49,094 nucleotides of DNA, from NCBI GenBank assembly GCA_038215095.1, contig JBBQRG010000012.1:1-49094 (forward strand), given 5' to 3'. Of this stretch, positions 6,928 to 16,100 are shown piece by piece. The position numbers and the translations under genes are program-made. Each line of letters starts with the position of its first letter. Position 1 is the stretch's first letter. The stretch comes from DATACN01 sp038215095. Its GTDB lineage: Bacteria; Actinomycetota; Thermoleophilia; Solirubrobacterales; Thermoleophilaceae. The notes under the pieces are model-generated. The model saw only the letters and a program-made list of their open reading frames with translations. It was not told the origin of the DNA and searched no databases.

Positions 6928-8514
6928 ATTCGCCGCGCCGCCCCAGTCATCCTCGCGCTGCTGGCCCTGCTCGTGGCGGCCGCTCCGGCGTCGGCCCGCG
7001 GCTTCAAGTACGGAATCGCCGCCGGTGACGTGAGCTCGTCGAGCGCGGTCCTGTGGACGCGCTCGGACAAGGCCGGCCGCTTCACCCTCCAGGTCTCGCG
7101 CGACAGGCGCTTCCGCCACGGCGTGAAGCGCTACAGGCTGCTCTCGCGGAAGTCGCACGACAACACCGTGCAGCGCCGTGCCACGAGGCTGAAGGCGGGC
7201 AAGCGCTACTACTACCGCTTCGTCCAGGGCAAGCGGAAGAGCTCGCGTGGGACGTTCGTGACAGCGCCGAAGTCGAGCTCGAACGGCACGGTGAAGTTCG
7301 CCTGGAGCGGCGACACCGACTTCACCAAGGCTCCGGGCGAGAAGAAGCCGCACTGGAACAGCGGGGGCGTCTTCCAGCGCATGGCGCGCGAGAAGAACGC
7401 CTTCAACATCAACTTGGGCGACACGATCTACTCGGACACCGAGGTGCCGTTCCCGGGCGGCCAGCCCCCGCCGGCCCTGAGCGTGAGGCAGAAGTGGGCG
7501 AAGTACAGGCTCAACATCGGCAATCGCTACCTGCGGGCGCTGCGCGGCGCCGGCGGCCTCTACTCGCAGTGGGACGATCACGAGTTCATCAACGACTTTG
7601 CCCGCGGAGAGAACACGTTCGACCCGTCGCGCGCGGGACCGCTCTTGAACATGAACGGACAGACGATCTTCAAGCATGGCGTCCAGGCTTACCGGGACTA
7701 CACGCCCACTGGCTACAGCTCCTCGCGCGGGCTCTACCGGAGCTTCCGCTGGGGCCGCAACGTGGCGCTGTTCTTCCTCGACGAGCGCTCCTTCCGCGAC
7801 CCGAAGGCGAGCGCCGGAGGCACCTGTAACAACCCGCAGACCGGCGCGGCGGACTTCGCCCCGGCCGTGCCCCAGCGCATTCGCAACGTATTCGCGGCGA
7901 TCGAGCCGTCGCTCGCCCAGCCGGTACCGCCCGCGTGCCTCGCCCGCCTCCGCGACCCGAACCGCCACTTCCTCGGCACGGCGCAATACAACCGCTTCAC
8001 GAAGGCGATCAAGGCCTCGAAGGCGCGCTGGAAGATCATCGTGAACGAGATGCCGATCCAGCAGTCCTTCATCACGCCCTACGACAACTGGGAGGGCTAC
8101 GAGGGCGAGCGCCAGAAGCTTTTGACCTTCCTCACGGCCAACGTGAAGAACACGATCTTCCTGACGACCGACGTGCACGGCACGCTCGTGAACGACGCTC
8201 GCTTCTCGACCTTCCCCGAGGAGGGCGGGACGAAGAACAGCGGCATATACGACTTCACGGTCGGCCCGGTGGCGACCGAGAACTACAACCAGGAGATCCA
8301 GGAGACGACCGGCAACGCCAGCGCCGGCCCGCTTGCCCGCGACGCCTTCTTCAAGCAGCCGCCGCCGAACGGGCCGGGCATGCGCTGCGCGGTCACCGAC
8401 AAGTTCAGCTACGGCGAGGTGAAGGCCACCCGCTCCACGCTGACGGTCACCCCCAAGGGCATCGACGGCAAGCCGCTCGCCGACTGCGCCCCACTGACGC
8501 TGGCGCTGAAGTAG
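6928..8514 (+). CDS. phoD: PhoD-family alkaline phosphatase/phosphodiesterase, secreted
   Basis: PhoD-type metallophosphoesterase motifs in order are FAWSGDTDF, INLGDTIYSDTE, YSQWDDHEFINDF, FFLDERSFRD, LGTAQYNRF, KIIVNEMPIQQ and TTDVHGTLVND. These give the Asp/Asn/His metal ligands and an N-terminal beta domain (KYGIAAGDVSSSSAVLWTRS). The family hydrolyses phosphodiesters and monoesters such as teichoic acids or phospholipids outside the cell. The first conventional start is GTG 6973, but in-frame sequence upstream encodes a clean signal peptide (RRAAPVILALLALLVAAAPA). That reading begins at ATT 6928, exactly where the promoter predicts the RNA end. So either ATT is used, an ATG was mutated, or the protein starts at 6973 without a signal. 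Length is 528 aa from 6928. Confidence 0.88.
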   Translation: MRRAAPVILALLALLVAAAPASARGFKYGIAAGDVSSSSAVLWTRSDKAGRFTLQVSRDRRFRHGVKRYRLLSRKSHDNTVQRRATRLKAGKRYYYRFVQGKRKSSRGTFVTAPKSSSNGTVKFAWSGDTDFTKAPGEKKPHWNSGGVFQRMAREKNAFNINLGDTIYSDTEVPFPGGQPPPALSVRQKWAKYRLNIGNRYLRALRGAGGLYSQWDDHEFINDFARGENTFDPSRAGPLLNMNGQTIFKHGVQAYRDYTPTGYSSSRGLYRSFRWGRNVALFFLDERSFRDPKASAGGTCNNPQTGAADFAPAVPQRIRNVFAAIEPSLAQPVPPACLARLRDPNRHFLGTAQYNRFTKAIKASKARWKIIVNEMPIQQSFITPYDNWEGYEGERQKLLTFLTANVKNTIFLTTDVHGTLVNDARFSTFPEEGGTKNSGIYDFTVGPVATENYNQEIQETTGNASAGPLARDAFFKQPPPNGPGMRCAVTDKFSYGEVKATRSTLTVTPKGIDGKPLADCAPLTLALK

Positions 8515-8517
8515 CGC

Positions 8518-9528
8518 TCAGGCCAGCAGGTTCCCGATGAGCTCGTCGGTGCGCCGCGCCGTGCGCTCCCAGCTGAAGCCGGCCGCCCGCTCGACGCCCG
8601 CGGAGCGAAGGCGCTCGCGCAGCGCGTCGTCGGACGTGACGCGCTCGAGCGCGTCGGCGAAGGCGCGGGGCTCGGGCTCAACCAGCAGGGCGGCGTCGCC
8701 GCAGGTCTCCGGCAGCGCGCCACGATCGGCGGCCACGACGGGCGTTCCGCTGGCCATCGCCTCGAGCGCGGGCAGTCCGAAGCCCTCGTGTACCGAGGGC
8801 ATCGCGAGCGCACGGGCGCCGGCGTAGAGGCCGGGCAGCAGGGCGTCGTCCACATAACCCAGGCGGCGCCCGGGAACCGCCTCGGCGCCGCGCAGGTAGC
8901 CGCGCTGCGAGCCGGCCACCACCAGCTCGGCCCCCGCACGCTCCAGTCGCGCGGCGGCCTCGCCCAGCACGTGCAGGTTCTTGCGGGCGCTGGCCGTGCC
9001 AACCGCCAGCACATACGGCCGCTCGAGGCGGAGCTGCTTACGGGCGGCCGTGGCATCCGCCGTGGGGGAGAAGCGCTCGTCCGCACCGTTGGGCACCACC
9101 TCGATGCGATCGGGCGACACCCCCAGCAGGTCGGCCAGCTCGCGCCGCGAGAACTCGGAGACGGTGAGCACCAGCGCGGCGCGGCGGGCGATCGCGGGGA
9201 GCAGCCGTCGCTGATAGGCCGAGTAGAAGCGGCCGTAGGCCTCCGGGTGGCGCAGCGCTGCCACGTCGTGAATCACGACGACGTTGCGGGAGCCGAGCGC
9301 CAGCGGGGCCAGGTTGGCGGGCGAGAGCACCAGGCGCGCCCCGCGCGCCGCCAGCGGCAGGCCGGCCTGCTCCCACAGGTGGCCCGTGCGGAAGGCGAGA
9401 GCGGCCGGCGGGCGGAGCACGCGGTAGCGCTCGGGGCGCAGTCGCGGGAGGCGGTTCGCCAGCTCGCGCGCCACGCGCTCGACGCCGCCGATCTCGGGCC
9501 GCGCGGCGGCCCTGGCGTTGATCGCTAC
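8518..9528 (-). CDS. Glycosyltransferase family 4
   Basis: GT-B retaining glycosyltransferase of about 336 aa. The N-terminal domain has EIGGVERVARELANRL (acceptor side) and VVVIHDVAALRHPEAY. The C-terminal domain has AVGTASARKNLHVL, then EGFGLPALEAMASGTPVV with the EX7E nucleotide-sugar motif. It resembles mannosyl/rhamnosyl-type GT4 enzymes of surface-polysaccharide assembly. No ATG, GTG or TTG lies in frame from 9528 back through the upstream LPXTG gene until 9909. The conserved GGVER region begins before the first downstream GTG (9474). I therefore mark the start near the GTA at 9528, which overlaps the LPXTG stop; the true start is uncertain. It converges with the PhoD gene, leaving 3 nt between stops. 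Confidence 0.85.
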   Translation of the reverse strand, partial: VAINARAAARPEIGGVERVARELANRLPRLRPERYRVLRPPAALAFRTGHLWEQAGLPLAARGARLVLSPANLAPLALGSRNVVVIHDVAALRHPEAYGRFYSAYQRRLLPAIARRAALVLTVSEFSRRELADLLGVSPDRIEVVPNGADERFSPTADATAARKQLRLERPYVLAVGTASARKNLHVLGEAAARLERAGAELVVAGSQRGYLRGAEAVPGRRLGYVDDALLPGLYAGARALAMPSVHEGFGLPALEAMASGTPVVAADRGALPETCGDAALLVEPEPRAFADALERVTSDDALRERLRSAGVERAAGFSWERTARRTDELIGNLLA

Positions 9529-9899
9529 CGGATGCGCGGCCGGGCTCCGCGCCGCAGCGCAGCACCGCCGAGGAGCAGCACGAGGCCGTAGGCCAGTGGC
9601 AGCGCCATGGGGAAGCCGGTGCGCGGCAGTGCGGCTCCTTGCGCGGGCGTCTGCGCCTGGCTCGAGGTGCCCGACGGGGAGGCGGGCGCGGCCTGGGCGG
9701 TCTGCGGGCTGGCCTGGGTGTTGCCGCCGCCTGAGTTGCCGCCGCCCGAGTTGCCGCCGCCCGAGTTGCCGCCGCCCTGCGTCTGGCCCGCGAACGGGTC
9801 CTGGTACTGGTTGTCGCCCGCGCTCTGCGCGAGCGCGTTCGCCGGCAACGCCAGCAGCAGGGCGCAGACCAGCGCGAGGAGTGTCCCGCGGCACCTCAT
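9525..9899 (-). CDS. Small LPXTG-anchored secreted protein with GGGNS repeats
   Basis: A 124-aa protein. Signal peptide MRCRGTLLALVCALLLALPANALAQ, then a Gly/Asn/Ser repeat (GGGNS units, about residues 40-58), an Ala/Pro/Gln/Ser/Thr-rich spacer, and a sorting signal: LPRTG, a hydrophobic helix (MALPLAYGLVLLLGGAAL) and the basic tail RRGARPRIR. Sortases cleave such motifs and attach proteins to the wall. No folded domain is visible, so it may be a spacer, coat or glycosylation-acceptor protein; Ser/Thr richness fits the glycosyltransferases next door but this is inference. Start ATG 9899 was chosen for the signal peptide; the in-frame upstream start at 10001 would overlap the divergent gene. 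Confidence 0.8.
   Translation of the reverse strand: MRCRGTLLALVCALLLALPANALAQSAGDNQYQDPFAGQTQGGGNSGGGNSGGGNSGGGNTQASPQTAQAAPASPSGTSSQAQTPAQGAALPRTGFPMALPLAYGLVLLLGGAALRRGARPRIR
9721..9780. repeat. Four tandem 15-bp units inside the LPXTG gene
   Basis: Four consecutive 15-bp copies of ttgccgccgcccgag (first copy has one change, the last diverges at its final three bases). They encode the GGGNS repeats in the LPXTG protein. Such units expand and contract easily, so copy number may differ between strains. Confidence 0.9.
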
Positions 9900-9967
9900 C
9901 TGACGCCATTCTTGCAAAGCGGACGCTGCGCAGCCGGCCGAGCCGGCCGCTTGCGCGGGGGAGCGCC

Positions 9968-9973
9968 TACCCT
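9968..9973 (+). promoter_or_regulatory. -10 box TACCCT for the GT4-flippase gene
   Basis: TACCCT ends 8 nt before the GTG at 9982. No convincing -35 is visible. Confidence 0.45.
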
Positions 9974-9981
9974 TCCCCGCC

Positions 9982-12381
9982 GTGGAACGCTCCCTCCACA
10001 TCCTCGTTCTGTCCGATCGCGACTGGACGCACCCTCAAGGCGGGGGAACGGGCACGAACCTGTACGCGCAGGTGTCGCGCTGGCTGGAGTGGGGCCACCG
10101 CGTGACGGTGGTGGCCTGCTCCTATCGGGGCGCCGAGCCGCTGGAGCGCTCCGGCAACCTCACGATCCACCGCATCGGCGGCCGCTCCACGGTCTTCCCG
10201 CGCGCGATCTGGAAGCTCTGGCGCGGCAAGCTCGTGCCGGACGCGGACGTGGTGCTCGAGCTGATCAACGGCATCACGTTCCTGACCCCGCTGTGGCTGC
10301 GGACCCCGCGCGTGGCGCTCGTGCAGCACATCCACGCCGACCACTACGTCGAGGAGCTGGGCGGGATCGGCAAGCTGGCGGCATTCCTGCTCGAGACGCT
10401 GCCGCTGCGCACGCTCTACAAGGGATCGCGGGTGATCACGATCTCCGAGGCGTCGGCGATGGACGTGGCGGCCCACGGCATCCCACGCGAGCAGATCGAG
10501 GTGAACTACGTGGGCGTCGAGCAGGACGCCTTCTGGCCCGAGGAGGAGCGGCGCACGGCGGAGCCTTCACTGCTGTACCTCGGACGGCTGAAGCGCTACA
10601 AGCGCATCGAGCTGTTGCTGGACGCGCTGGAGGCGGTGCCCGAGGCCACGCTCGAGGTGGCGGGGGAGGGTGACCATCGCAAGGCGCTCGAGGCGGAGAT
10701 ACAGGCGCGCGGCCTGGGCGAGCGGGTGCACATGCACGGCTTCGTGAGCGAGGACGAGAAGCGACGCTTGCTGCAGTCCTCGTGGGTCAACCTCGTGGCC
10801 TCCTCCGCGGAGGGCTGGTGCCTGACTGCGATGGAGGCCGCCGCGTGCGCCACCCCCACCGCGGCGCTCGCGGTGGGCGGCCTGCCCGAGGCGATCGAGG
10901 AGGAGCGCACCGGGCTGCTGGCCATGGACTCCAACGGGCTGGCCGAGCAGACCCGCCGGCTCGTCAGGGACGGCGAGCTGCGGCGCGAGCTCGGCCAGGC
11001 GGCCCGCGAGCGCTCGCGCGAGTTCACCTGGGACCGCACCGCGCGCGAGAACCTCGCCCTGCTCGGCGACGAAGTCGAGCAGGCCGGCGAGCGGCCCTCG
11101 CTGCGCTCCCAGGTCGCCGGTACGGACACCGGCCGCGCCGCGGGCCTGGCCGCCGCCCTGATGACCAGCAACTTCATCGCCCTGGCCTTCACCGTGGCGT
11201 TCGCGCGCCTACTCGGCGCGGCGGGCTACGGATCGCTCGGGGCGCTGCTGGCGGCCTTCACGATCCTGCTGGTGCCCGGCTCCGCGCTGCAGGCCACCGT
11301 CGCCCGCGAGGTCAGCGCCGCCGCCGTCACCCCCGGGGCGAATCCAGCGGCCGGCATCCGGCGCTGGCTGGTGCGGCTGCTGGAGCTGACCCTGGCGCTG
11401 GCCGTGGTCGGGTTCGCGCTGCGCCAACCGGTGGCGAGTGTGATCGGCGTGGACAACCTGGGTGCCGCTGCAGCGATCCTTCCCACCGGCGCCCTGTGGC
11501 TGATCCTGTGCGTGGAGCGGGGTGCGCTCCAGGGGCTGCAGCAATACCGCTCGGTGGCGCTCAGCATCATCGGCGAGGCCGGTGCGCGCCTTGGCCTCGG
11601 CCTGGCGCTCTACGGCGCGGGCCTTGGCGTGACCGGGGCCTTCCTGGGCACGACGGCCTCGATCGGCGCCGTCGCGTTGGCGCTCACGCCGACGCTGCGG
11701 CGCGTGCTGGGCAGGCACGAGCCCGTCGCCGCCGGCGCCGAGCCGCGCTTCCGCTACCTGCTGTCGCGCGCCGGCGTGCCGATCGTGGCCTTTGCGTTGA
11801 TCGCCGCCCTGCAGAACATCGACATCGTCTTCGTCAAGCACCAGGCCTCGGCCAACGCCGCCGGCTCGTATGCCGCGGCGTCCGTGGCCGCCAAGGCGGT
11901 CATCTGGGTGGCGATAGGCCTGGGCCTCTACCTGCTTCCGGAGGCCGTGCGGCGCACCCGCATGGGCCAGGACGCACGCCCCGTGCTCGTGCGCACGCTC
12001 GCGCTGATCGCCGTGGTCGCGGTGCCGATGGTGGGCATCTACGCGGTGGCCGGCCACCAGGTGCTGGCGGCGGCCTTCGGCGAGAAGCTGACGGCTGCCT
12101 CGGGCGCGCTCCCGCTCCTGGCCGTGGCCATGTCGCTGCTGGCCTGGGCCTACCTGTCGGTGCAGTACCTGCTGGCGCTCGGCCGCGTGAGCTTCGTCGT
12201 GCTGCTCGGGCTTGCGCCGCCGGTCGAGCTGGCGCTGCTGCTGGCGGTGGGGGCCAACCTGACCAGCGTCGCGACCGTGCTCGTGGCCCTCCAGTGCGTG
12301 CTGGCGCCGGCGGTGTTCGCCATCGTCCTGCGCAGCGCGGCGCACGCCCGGGCGCTGCGAGCGCCCGAGGCCATCGCTTGA
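9982..12381 (+). CDS. Glycosyltransferase family 4 fused to a Wzx-like flippase
   Basis: A 799-aa fusion. Residues 1-385 are a complete GT4 enzyme: GGGTGTNLYAQVSRWL acceptor loop, LLYLGRLKRYKRIELLLDAL, and EGWCLTAMEAAA with the EX7E glutamates Glu277 and Glu285. Residues from about 388 form a polytopic MATE/Wzx-like transporter that opens AAGLAAALMTSNFIALAFTV and FARLLGAAGYGSLG, with about a dozen helices to the C-terminus. GT4 enzymes extend a lipid-linked glycan on the inner face; Wzx proteins flip it outward. Joining them would couple the last cytoplasmic sugar addition to export. There is no stop or frame change between the halves. The GTG start follows TACCCT by 8 nt; TTGA overlap couples it to the methyltransferase. 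Confidence 0.9.
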   Translation: MERSLHILVLSDRDWTHPQGGGTGTNLYAQVSRWLEWGHRVTVVACSYRGAEPLERSGNLTIHRIGGRSTVFPRAIWKLWRGKLVPDADVVLELINGITFLTPLWLRTPRVALVQHIHADHYVEELGGIGKLAAFLLETLPLRTLYKGSRVITISEASAMDVAAHGIPREQIEVNYVGVEQDAFWPEEERRTAEPSLLYLGRLKRYKRIELLLDALEAVPEATLEVAGEGDHRKALEAEIQARGLGERVHMHGFVSEDEKRRLLQSSWVNLVASSAEGWCLTAMEAAACATPTAALAVGGLPEAIEEERTGLLAMDSNGLAEQTRRLVRDGELRRELGQAARERSREFTWDRTARENLALLGDEVEQAGERPSLRSQVAGTDTGRAAGLAAALMTSNFIALAFTVAFARLLGAAGYGSLGALLAAFTILLVPGSALQATVAREVSAAAVTPGANPAAGIRRWLVRLLELTLALAVVGFALRQPVASVIGVDNLGAAAAILPTGALWLILCVERGALQGLQQYRSVALSIIGEAGARLGLGLALYGAGLGVTGAFLGTTASIGAVALALTPTLRRVLGRHEPVAAGAEPRFRYLLSRAGVPIVAFALIAALQNIDIVFVKHQASANAAGSYAAASVAAKAVIWVAIGLGLYLLPEAVRRTRMGQDARPVLVRTLALIAVVAVPMVGIYAVAGHQVLAAAFGEKLTAASGALPLLAVAMSLLAWAYLSVQYLLALGRVSFVVLLGLAPPVELALLLAVGANLTSVATVLVALQCVLAPAVFAIVLRSAAHARALRAPEAIA

Positions 12382-13106
12382 GCTTCGAGTCCGCGCTGGC
12401 GGCCGCCGAAGGGGTCGAGGGCTGGCTGACCGAGGACCAGGCCCGGCGGCTGTTCGAGTGCGCGCGGGAGGGGGGCCGGATCGTCGAGATCGGCAGCTTC
12501 CGCGGCCGCTCGGCGATCGTGATGGCGCAGGCCGCGGGCGACCGGGGGGAGCTGGTGGCGATCGACCCGCACGCCGGCAGCGACCGGGGCCCCCAGGAGA
12601 TCGCGGCCGACGCGGATCGCGGCGACGCCGACTTCCGTGCCTTCCACGCGAACCTCGAGCGCGCGGGGGTGGAGGGCCGGGTGCGCCACGTACGAAGCTT
12701 CTCGGCCGACGCCCTGGGCGAGGTGACGGGCCCGCTGGACCTGCTCTACATAGACGGCGCGCACCGCTACGGGCCGGCTCGCGACGACCTCGTGCGCTGG
12801 GGTGCGCGCGTGCGCCCCGGCGGCCACATGCTGGTGCACGACTCGTTCTCCTCGGTCGGAGTGACCCTGGCGATCCTGAGGCTGCTGCTCGCCGGAAGGG
12901 AGTTTCGCTACGTGGGCCGGACCGGGTCCCTGGCCGAGTACCGGCGCGAGGTGCTGGGGCCGCGGGGGCGACTGCGCAACGCCGCACGCCAGCTCGCCGA
13001 GCTGCCGTGGTTCGCCCGCAACCTGGTGGTCAAGCTCGCGATCGTGCTTCGCCTGCGGCCACTGGCTCGGCTGCTCGGGCATCGCTCGGGGCCATGGCCG
13101 TACTGA
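12378..13106 (+). CDS. Class I SAM-dependent methyltransferase (Methyltransf_24-like)
   Basis: A 242-aa protein. SAM-binding loop IVEIGSFRGRSAIVMAQAA at about 36-54, acidic loop GELVAIDPHAG, then LDLLYIDGAHRYGPARDDL and VRPGGHMLVHDSFSS. This is the pattern of Methyltransf_24/CmcI-type O-methyltransferases, which often methylate sugars or small molecules. Its position directly after the GT4-flippase gene (TTG start, 4-nt overlap) suggests modification of the same glycan, but acceptor specificity cannot be read. The last 77 bp overlap the convergent AftD-like gene. Confidence 0.82.
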   Translation: MSFESALAAAEGVEGWLTEDQARRLFECAREGGRIVEIGSFRGRSAIVMAQAAGDRGELVAIDPHAGSDRGPQEIAADADRGDADFRAFHANLERAGVEGRVRHVRSFSADALGEVTGPLDLLYIDGAHRYGPARDDLVRWGARVRPGGHMLVHDSFSSVGVTLAILRLLLAGREFRYVGRTGSLAEYRREVLGPRGRLRNAARQLAELPWFARNLVVKLAIVLRLRPLARLLGHRSGPWPY

Positions 13107-16100
13107 GCATCCGCCAGAGCGCCACGCCGAGCAGCACGAGCGCGGCCGCCGCGACCCAGTGGGCTCCCAGGACGTCGACCGAGTAGTCGGTGTTGTAGCC
13201 CCCGCGGTCGCGGGGCAGGAAGACGAGGTACACGAGCGGGACCACGATCGTGAGCAGCCCGCCGGCCGCGAGCAGCAGCAGCCGGGCGCCCGCGCCGCGC
13301 CACAGGAGCAGCGCCACCGCGGGCGCGACCACCACTCCCGCCCGGATGGCCAGCACGAAGCCGAACAGCGCGCCGGCAGCGAGCCCGGCCAGCGCGGCCT
13401 TGCCGAGCGGCCAGGCGCCTGGCCGGTCCGCGGCGTCGAAGGGCGCGAACGCGGCCGGGGCCGCCACGTCCCGGGCGCCGCGCCGCAGGGCGCGGGCGCG
13501 TATCAGGACGAGTACTGCCAGCGCGAGGCAGGCCAGCGCGCCGATCCAGTAGGCCCAGTTCACGACGGACTGGGGCGCGAACGCGAAGTGCACGGAGCGG
13601 CAGCTTGCGGGCGCGCCCCAGCCGTTGGAGAAGCCGTCGATCACGCGCGGCGCGCCGAGCGAGCGGCCGTCGCAGTAGGCGCTCCAGCCCTGGTTGTAGG
13701 ACTCGCCGAGCACCAGCCAGGCCGGCCTCGTCAGGCGCACCCGCACGTCGTCGTAGCTGCCGCGGCCCTGCCGGCCCGAGGACAGCACGCGCCCGCCGTC
13801 CGCGGCGTGCGCCAGCGGCCGGGGCGCGAGCGAGCGCAGCCGCAGCAGCTCAGGCCGCACGGTCCCGGCGGGGGCGCGCAGCTCGTGGCGGCCCGCCGGG
13901 AGCGTGACCGCGGGGCCACAGCCCCGCGCCCGCAGCGGGCGGCCGGCCTCGAGCGAGGCCGCGCTGTCAGTGAGCCGCAGCGGCAGCCGCTGCCCGGAAA
14001 GCGTGGCCACCAGCTGACCGCAGCGGCTGCGAAGCCGCCCGCCCGCGGCGCGCCCGGAGCGCGGGAGGCCCGGTCCGTGCAGCTCGCCGATGGCGACGGC
14101 GTTCGTTGCCGCGCGGCGGCGGAGCGGCGCCCGCGTGGCCAGCACGTCCAGGCGGAAGCTGCGCCCGCGGACGGGCCGCGGCAGCCGGATCGCTCCGCCG
14201 GGGCCGACCGCGAGGGCCGGGGTGTGCCCGCCCTCCCAGCGGAGTCGCACGCGCGCGGGCGTGCGGGCCGCCAGCCGCGCCGGCTCGAGCTTGAGCCGGC
14301 GCAGCGTGCGCGGCTGGCTGGTGGACCAGGCGATCCAGGCCCGGTGGCCGGGCATCAGGCTCCCCACCCAGGCGCGCGCCGGGTCCCCGTCGAAGGCCGA
14401 GGACGCTCGGTAGCGGGCCAGGCCCTGCTGGCGGCCCGAGGACGTGAAGCGCGCCGCTCCGCCGGCGCCGGCCAAGCGGTCAAGCGCGTCGTCCGGGGCG
14501 GTGGGGCTGACCGACGTCCAGGCGTCGGCCTGGAGCGTTCGCCGGGCCGGCAGCTCCACGATCCGCGCCAGGCCGCTCTCGGCGTCGCCGGCCCCCGCCA
14601 CCAGCCTCGCCTCCGCCTCGGCGCGGTTTCGCTGAGCCTGGACGGCCACGGGGGCCGGGAAGGGGCCCCTGCGAAACGGGTTGTCGCCGCTCGTGCGCTC
14701 GAACAGGTAGGTGAGCCCGGCGTGGCTCAGGTCACGGCCCGCCAGGGTGCCGACGAGCAGCCGCGGCGGGCGCAGGCGCTCGCGCACCCGCACGCCCGGC
14801 ACGCGAATCTCGTCGAAGCCGCCGGCGCTGTCGGTGGCCTTCAGGGGCGAGCGCTTCTTCGTGATCTCGAAGCGCACGGTGCTCACGCTGCGGTTGAGGC
14901 GCAGCCGGTTCCAGCCGCGGTGCACCGGGAAGCGCTGCCCGGCCACCTTAACCTCGGTCACGATCGCGCGCGGGTCCACGTGCGGGAGCACGTCCACGTA
15001 GGGCAGCCGGCGCGGGCGCGAGAGCGCGAGCTCCACCCAGTGGCGCCCGTCCTCCAGCGTCGGGTCGGCCAGCCAGTAGGTCCGCGCCGAGCCGTCGAAG
15101 GCCGCGTAGGGCCGGTGCTCGGGGAACTGCGCGAAGCCCGGCGAGAAGGGCGCCTCGATCGAGCGCGCCCCGGCCAGCTCCGCCACGGTCTGCCCGCTCG
15201 TCCCGGCCAGCGGGAACGGGTCGAGCAGCGCGGCGTCCTGCGAGATCGGGTCTCGGGCGCCGAGGGTCGCGCCAACGGTCTGGCGAGTGCGCGAGGGCAC
15301 GAACACCCGCCTGCGGTTGGAGTCGCTGATCACGAGCTCCGCTCCCCCGGCGGTGAAGCGCCTCAGCTCGTCGGCCGTGCGGTCGCCGGCGTACGCGATC
15401 GGCGCGCGCTCGGGAAGCTGGCCGAAGGCGGCCAGCCCGGCCAGGGCGTCGGCCGAGCCGTCCACGAGCGTGCCGGGGCCCGCCGGGTCCACGCGCACGA
15501 GCCCGCGCGCGGCCGGCATGTCGTAGCGCCGTACCTCGGGCAGCGAGACAGGCCGCTCCAGGTCGGCCACCGGCGAGTTGAAGCCGCGGTTGGGACCGTA
15601 AGCGGAGGCCGCCCGCTGGAAGCCCGGCTGCCCGGCCAGCTCGCGCGCCGCCTCGGCCGGCGCCATCGCGCCGCTGCGCCCGGTGCGATCGTCGCTGCCC
15701 ACCACCACGCTGCGCACGCCGAGCAGCCGCAGGAGCGACGGCAGCTGGCCAGGAAGCAGGCGCTCCTGCTGTACCAGGCCGTCCACCGTCCAGAGCAGGT
15801 CCACCGCGTGCAGGTCGTCGTACGGGGGCGTGCTGCGCACCGCCACGGGCCGGTCCGTGAGAGCCGGCAGCACCGGGTCCACCGTGCCGCCCCAGCGGTA
15901 GAAGGCGAACGGCTGCCCCGGCAGCACCGCGGCGCGCGAGTTGCGCGGCAGGCCGCGGTCGAGGTCGCGGCCGGTGTTCGCCCACGCGGCCGGGATGCGC
16001 TTCCACATCACCTGCTTGTCGAGCAGCTCGCCCGTCACCAGCGGCCACGCCGAGACCACCAGCAGCAGCGCGCCGAGCGCGGCCGCGCCGGCGGCCGCGG

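Noticed and set aside
5743..8178. An 811-codon minus frame opposite the glycosidase and PhoD genes
   Set aside because: Both sense genes show signal peptides and catalytic motifs; the antisense product is Val/Leu/Arg/His repeat-like with no recognisable domain.
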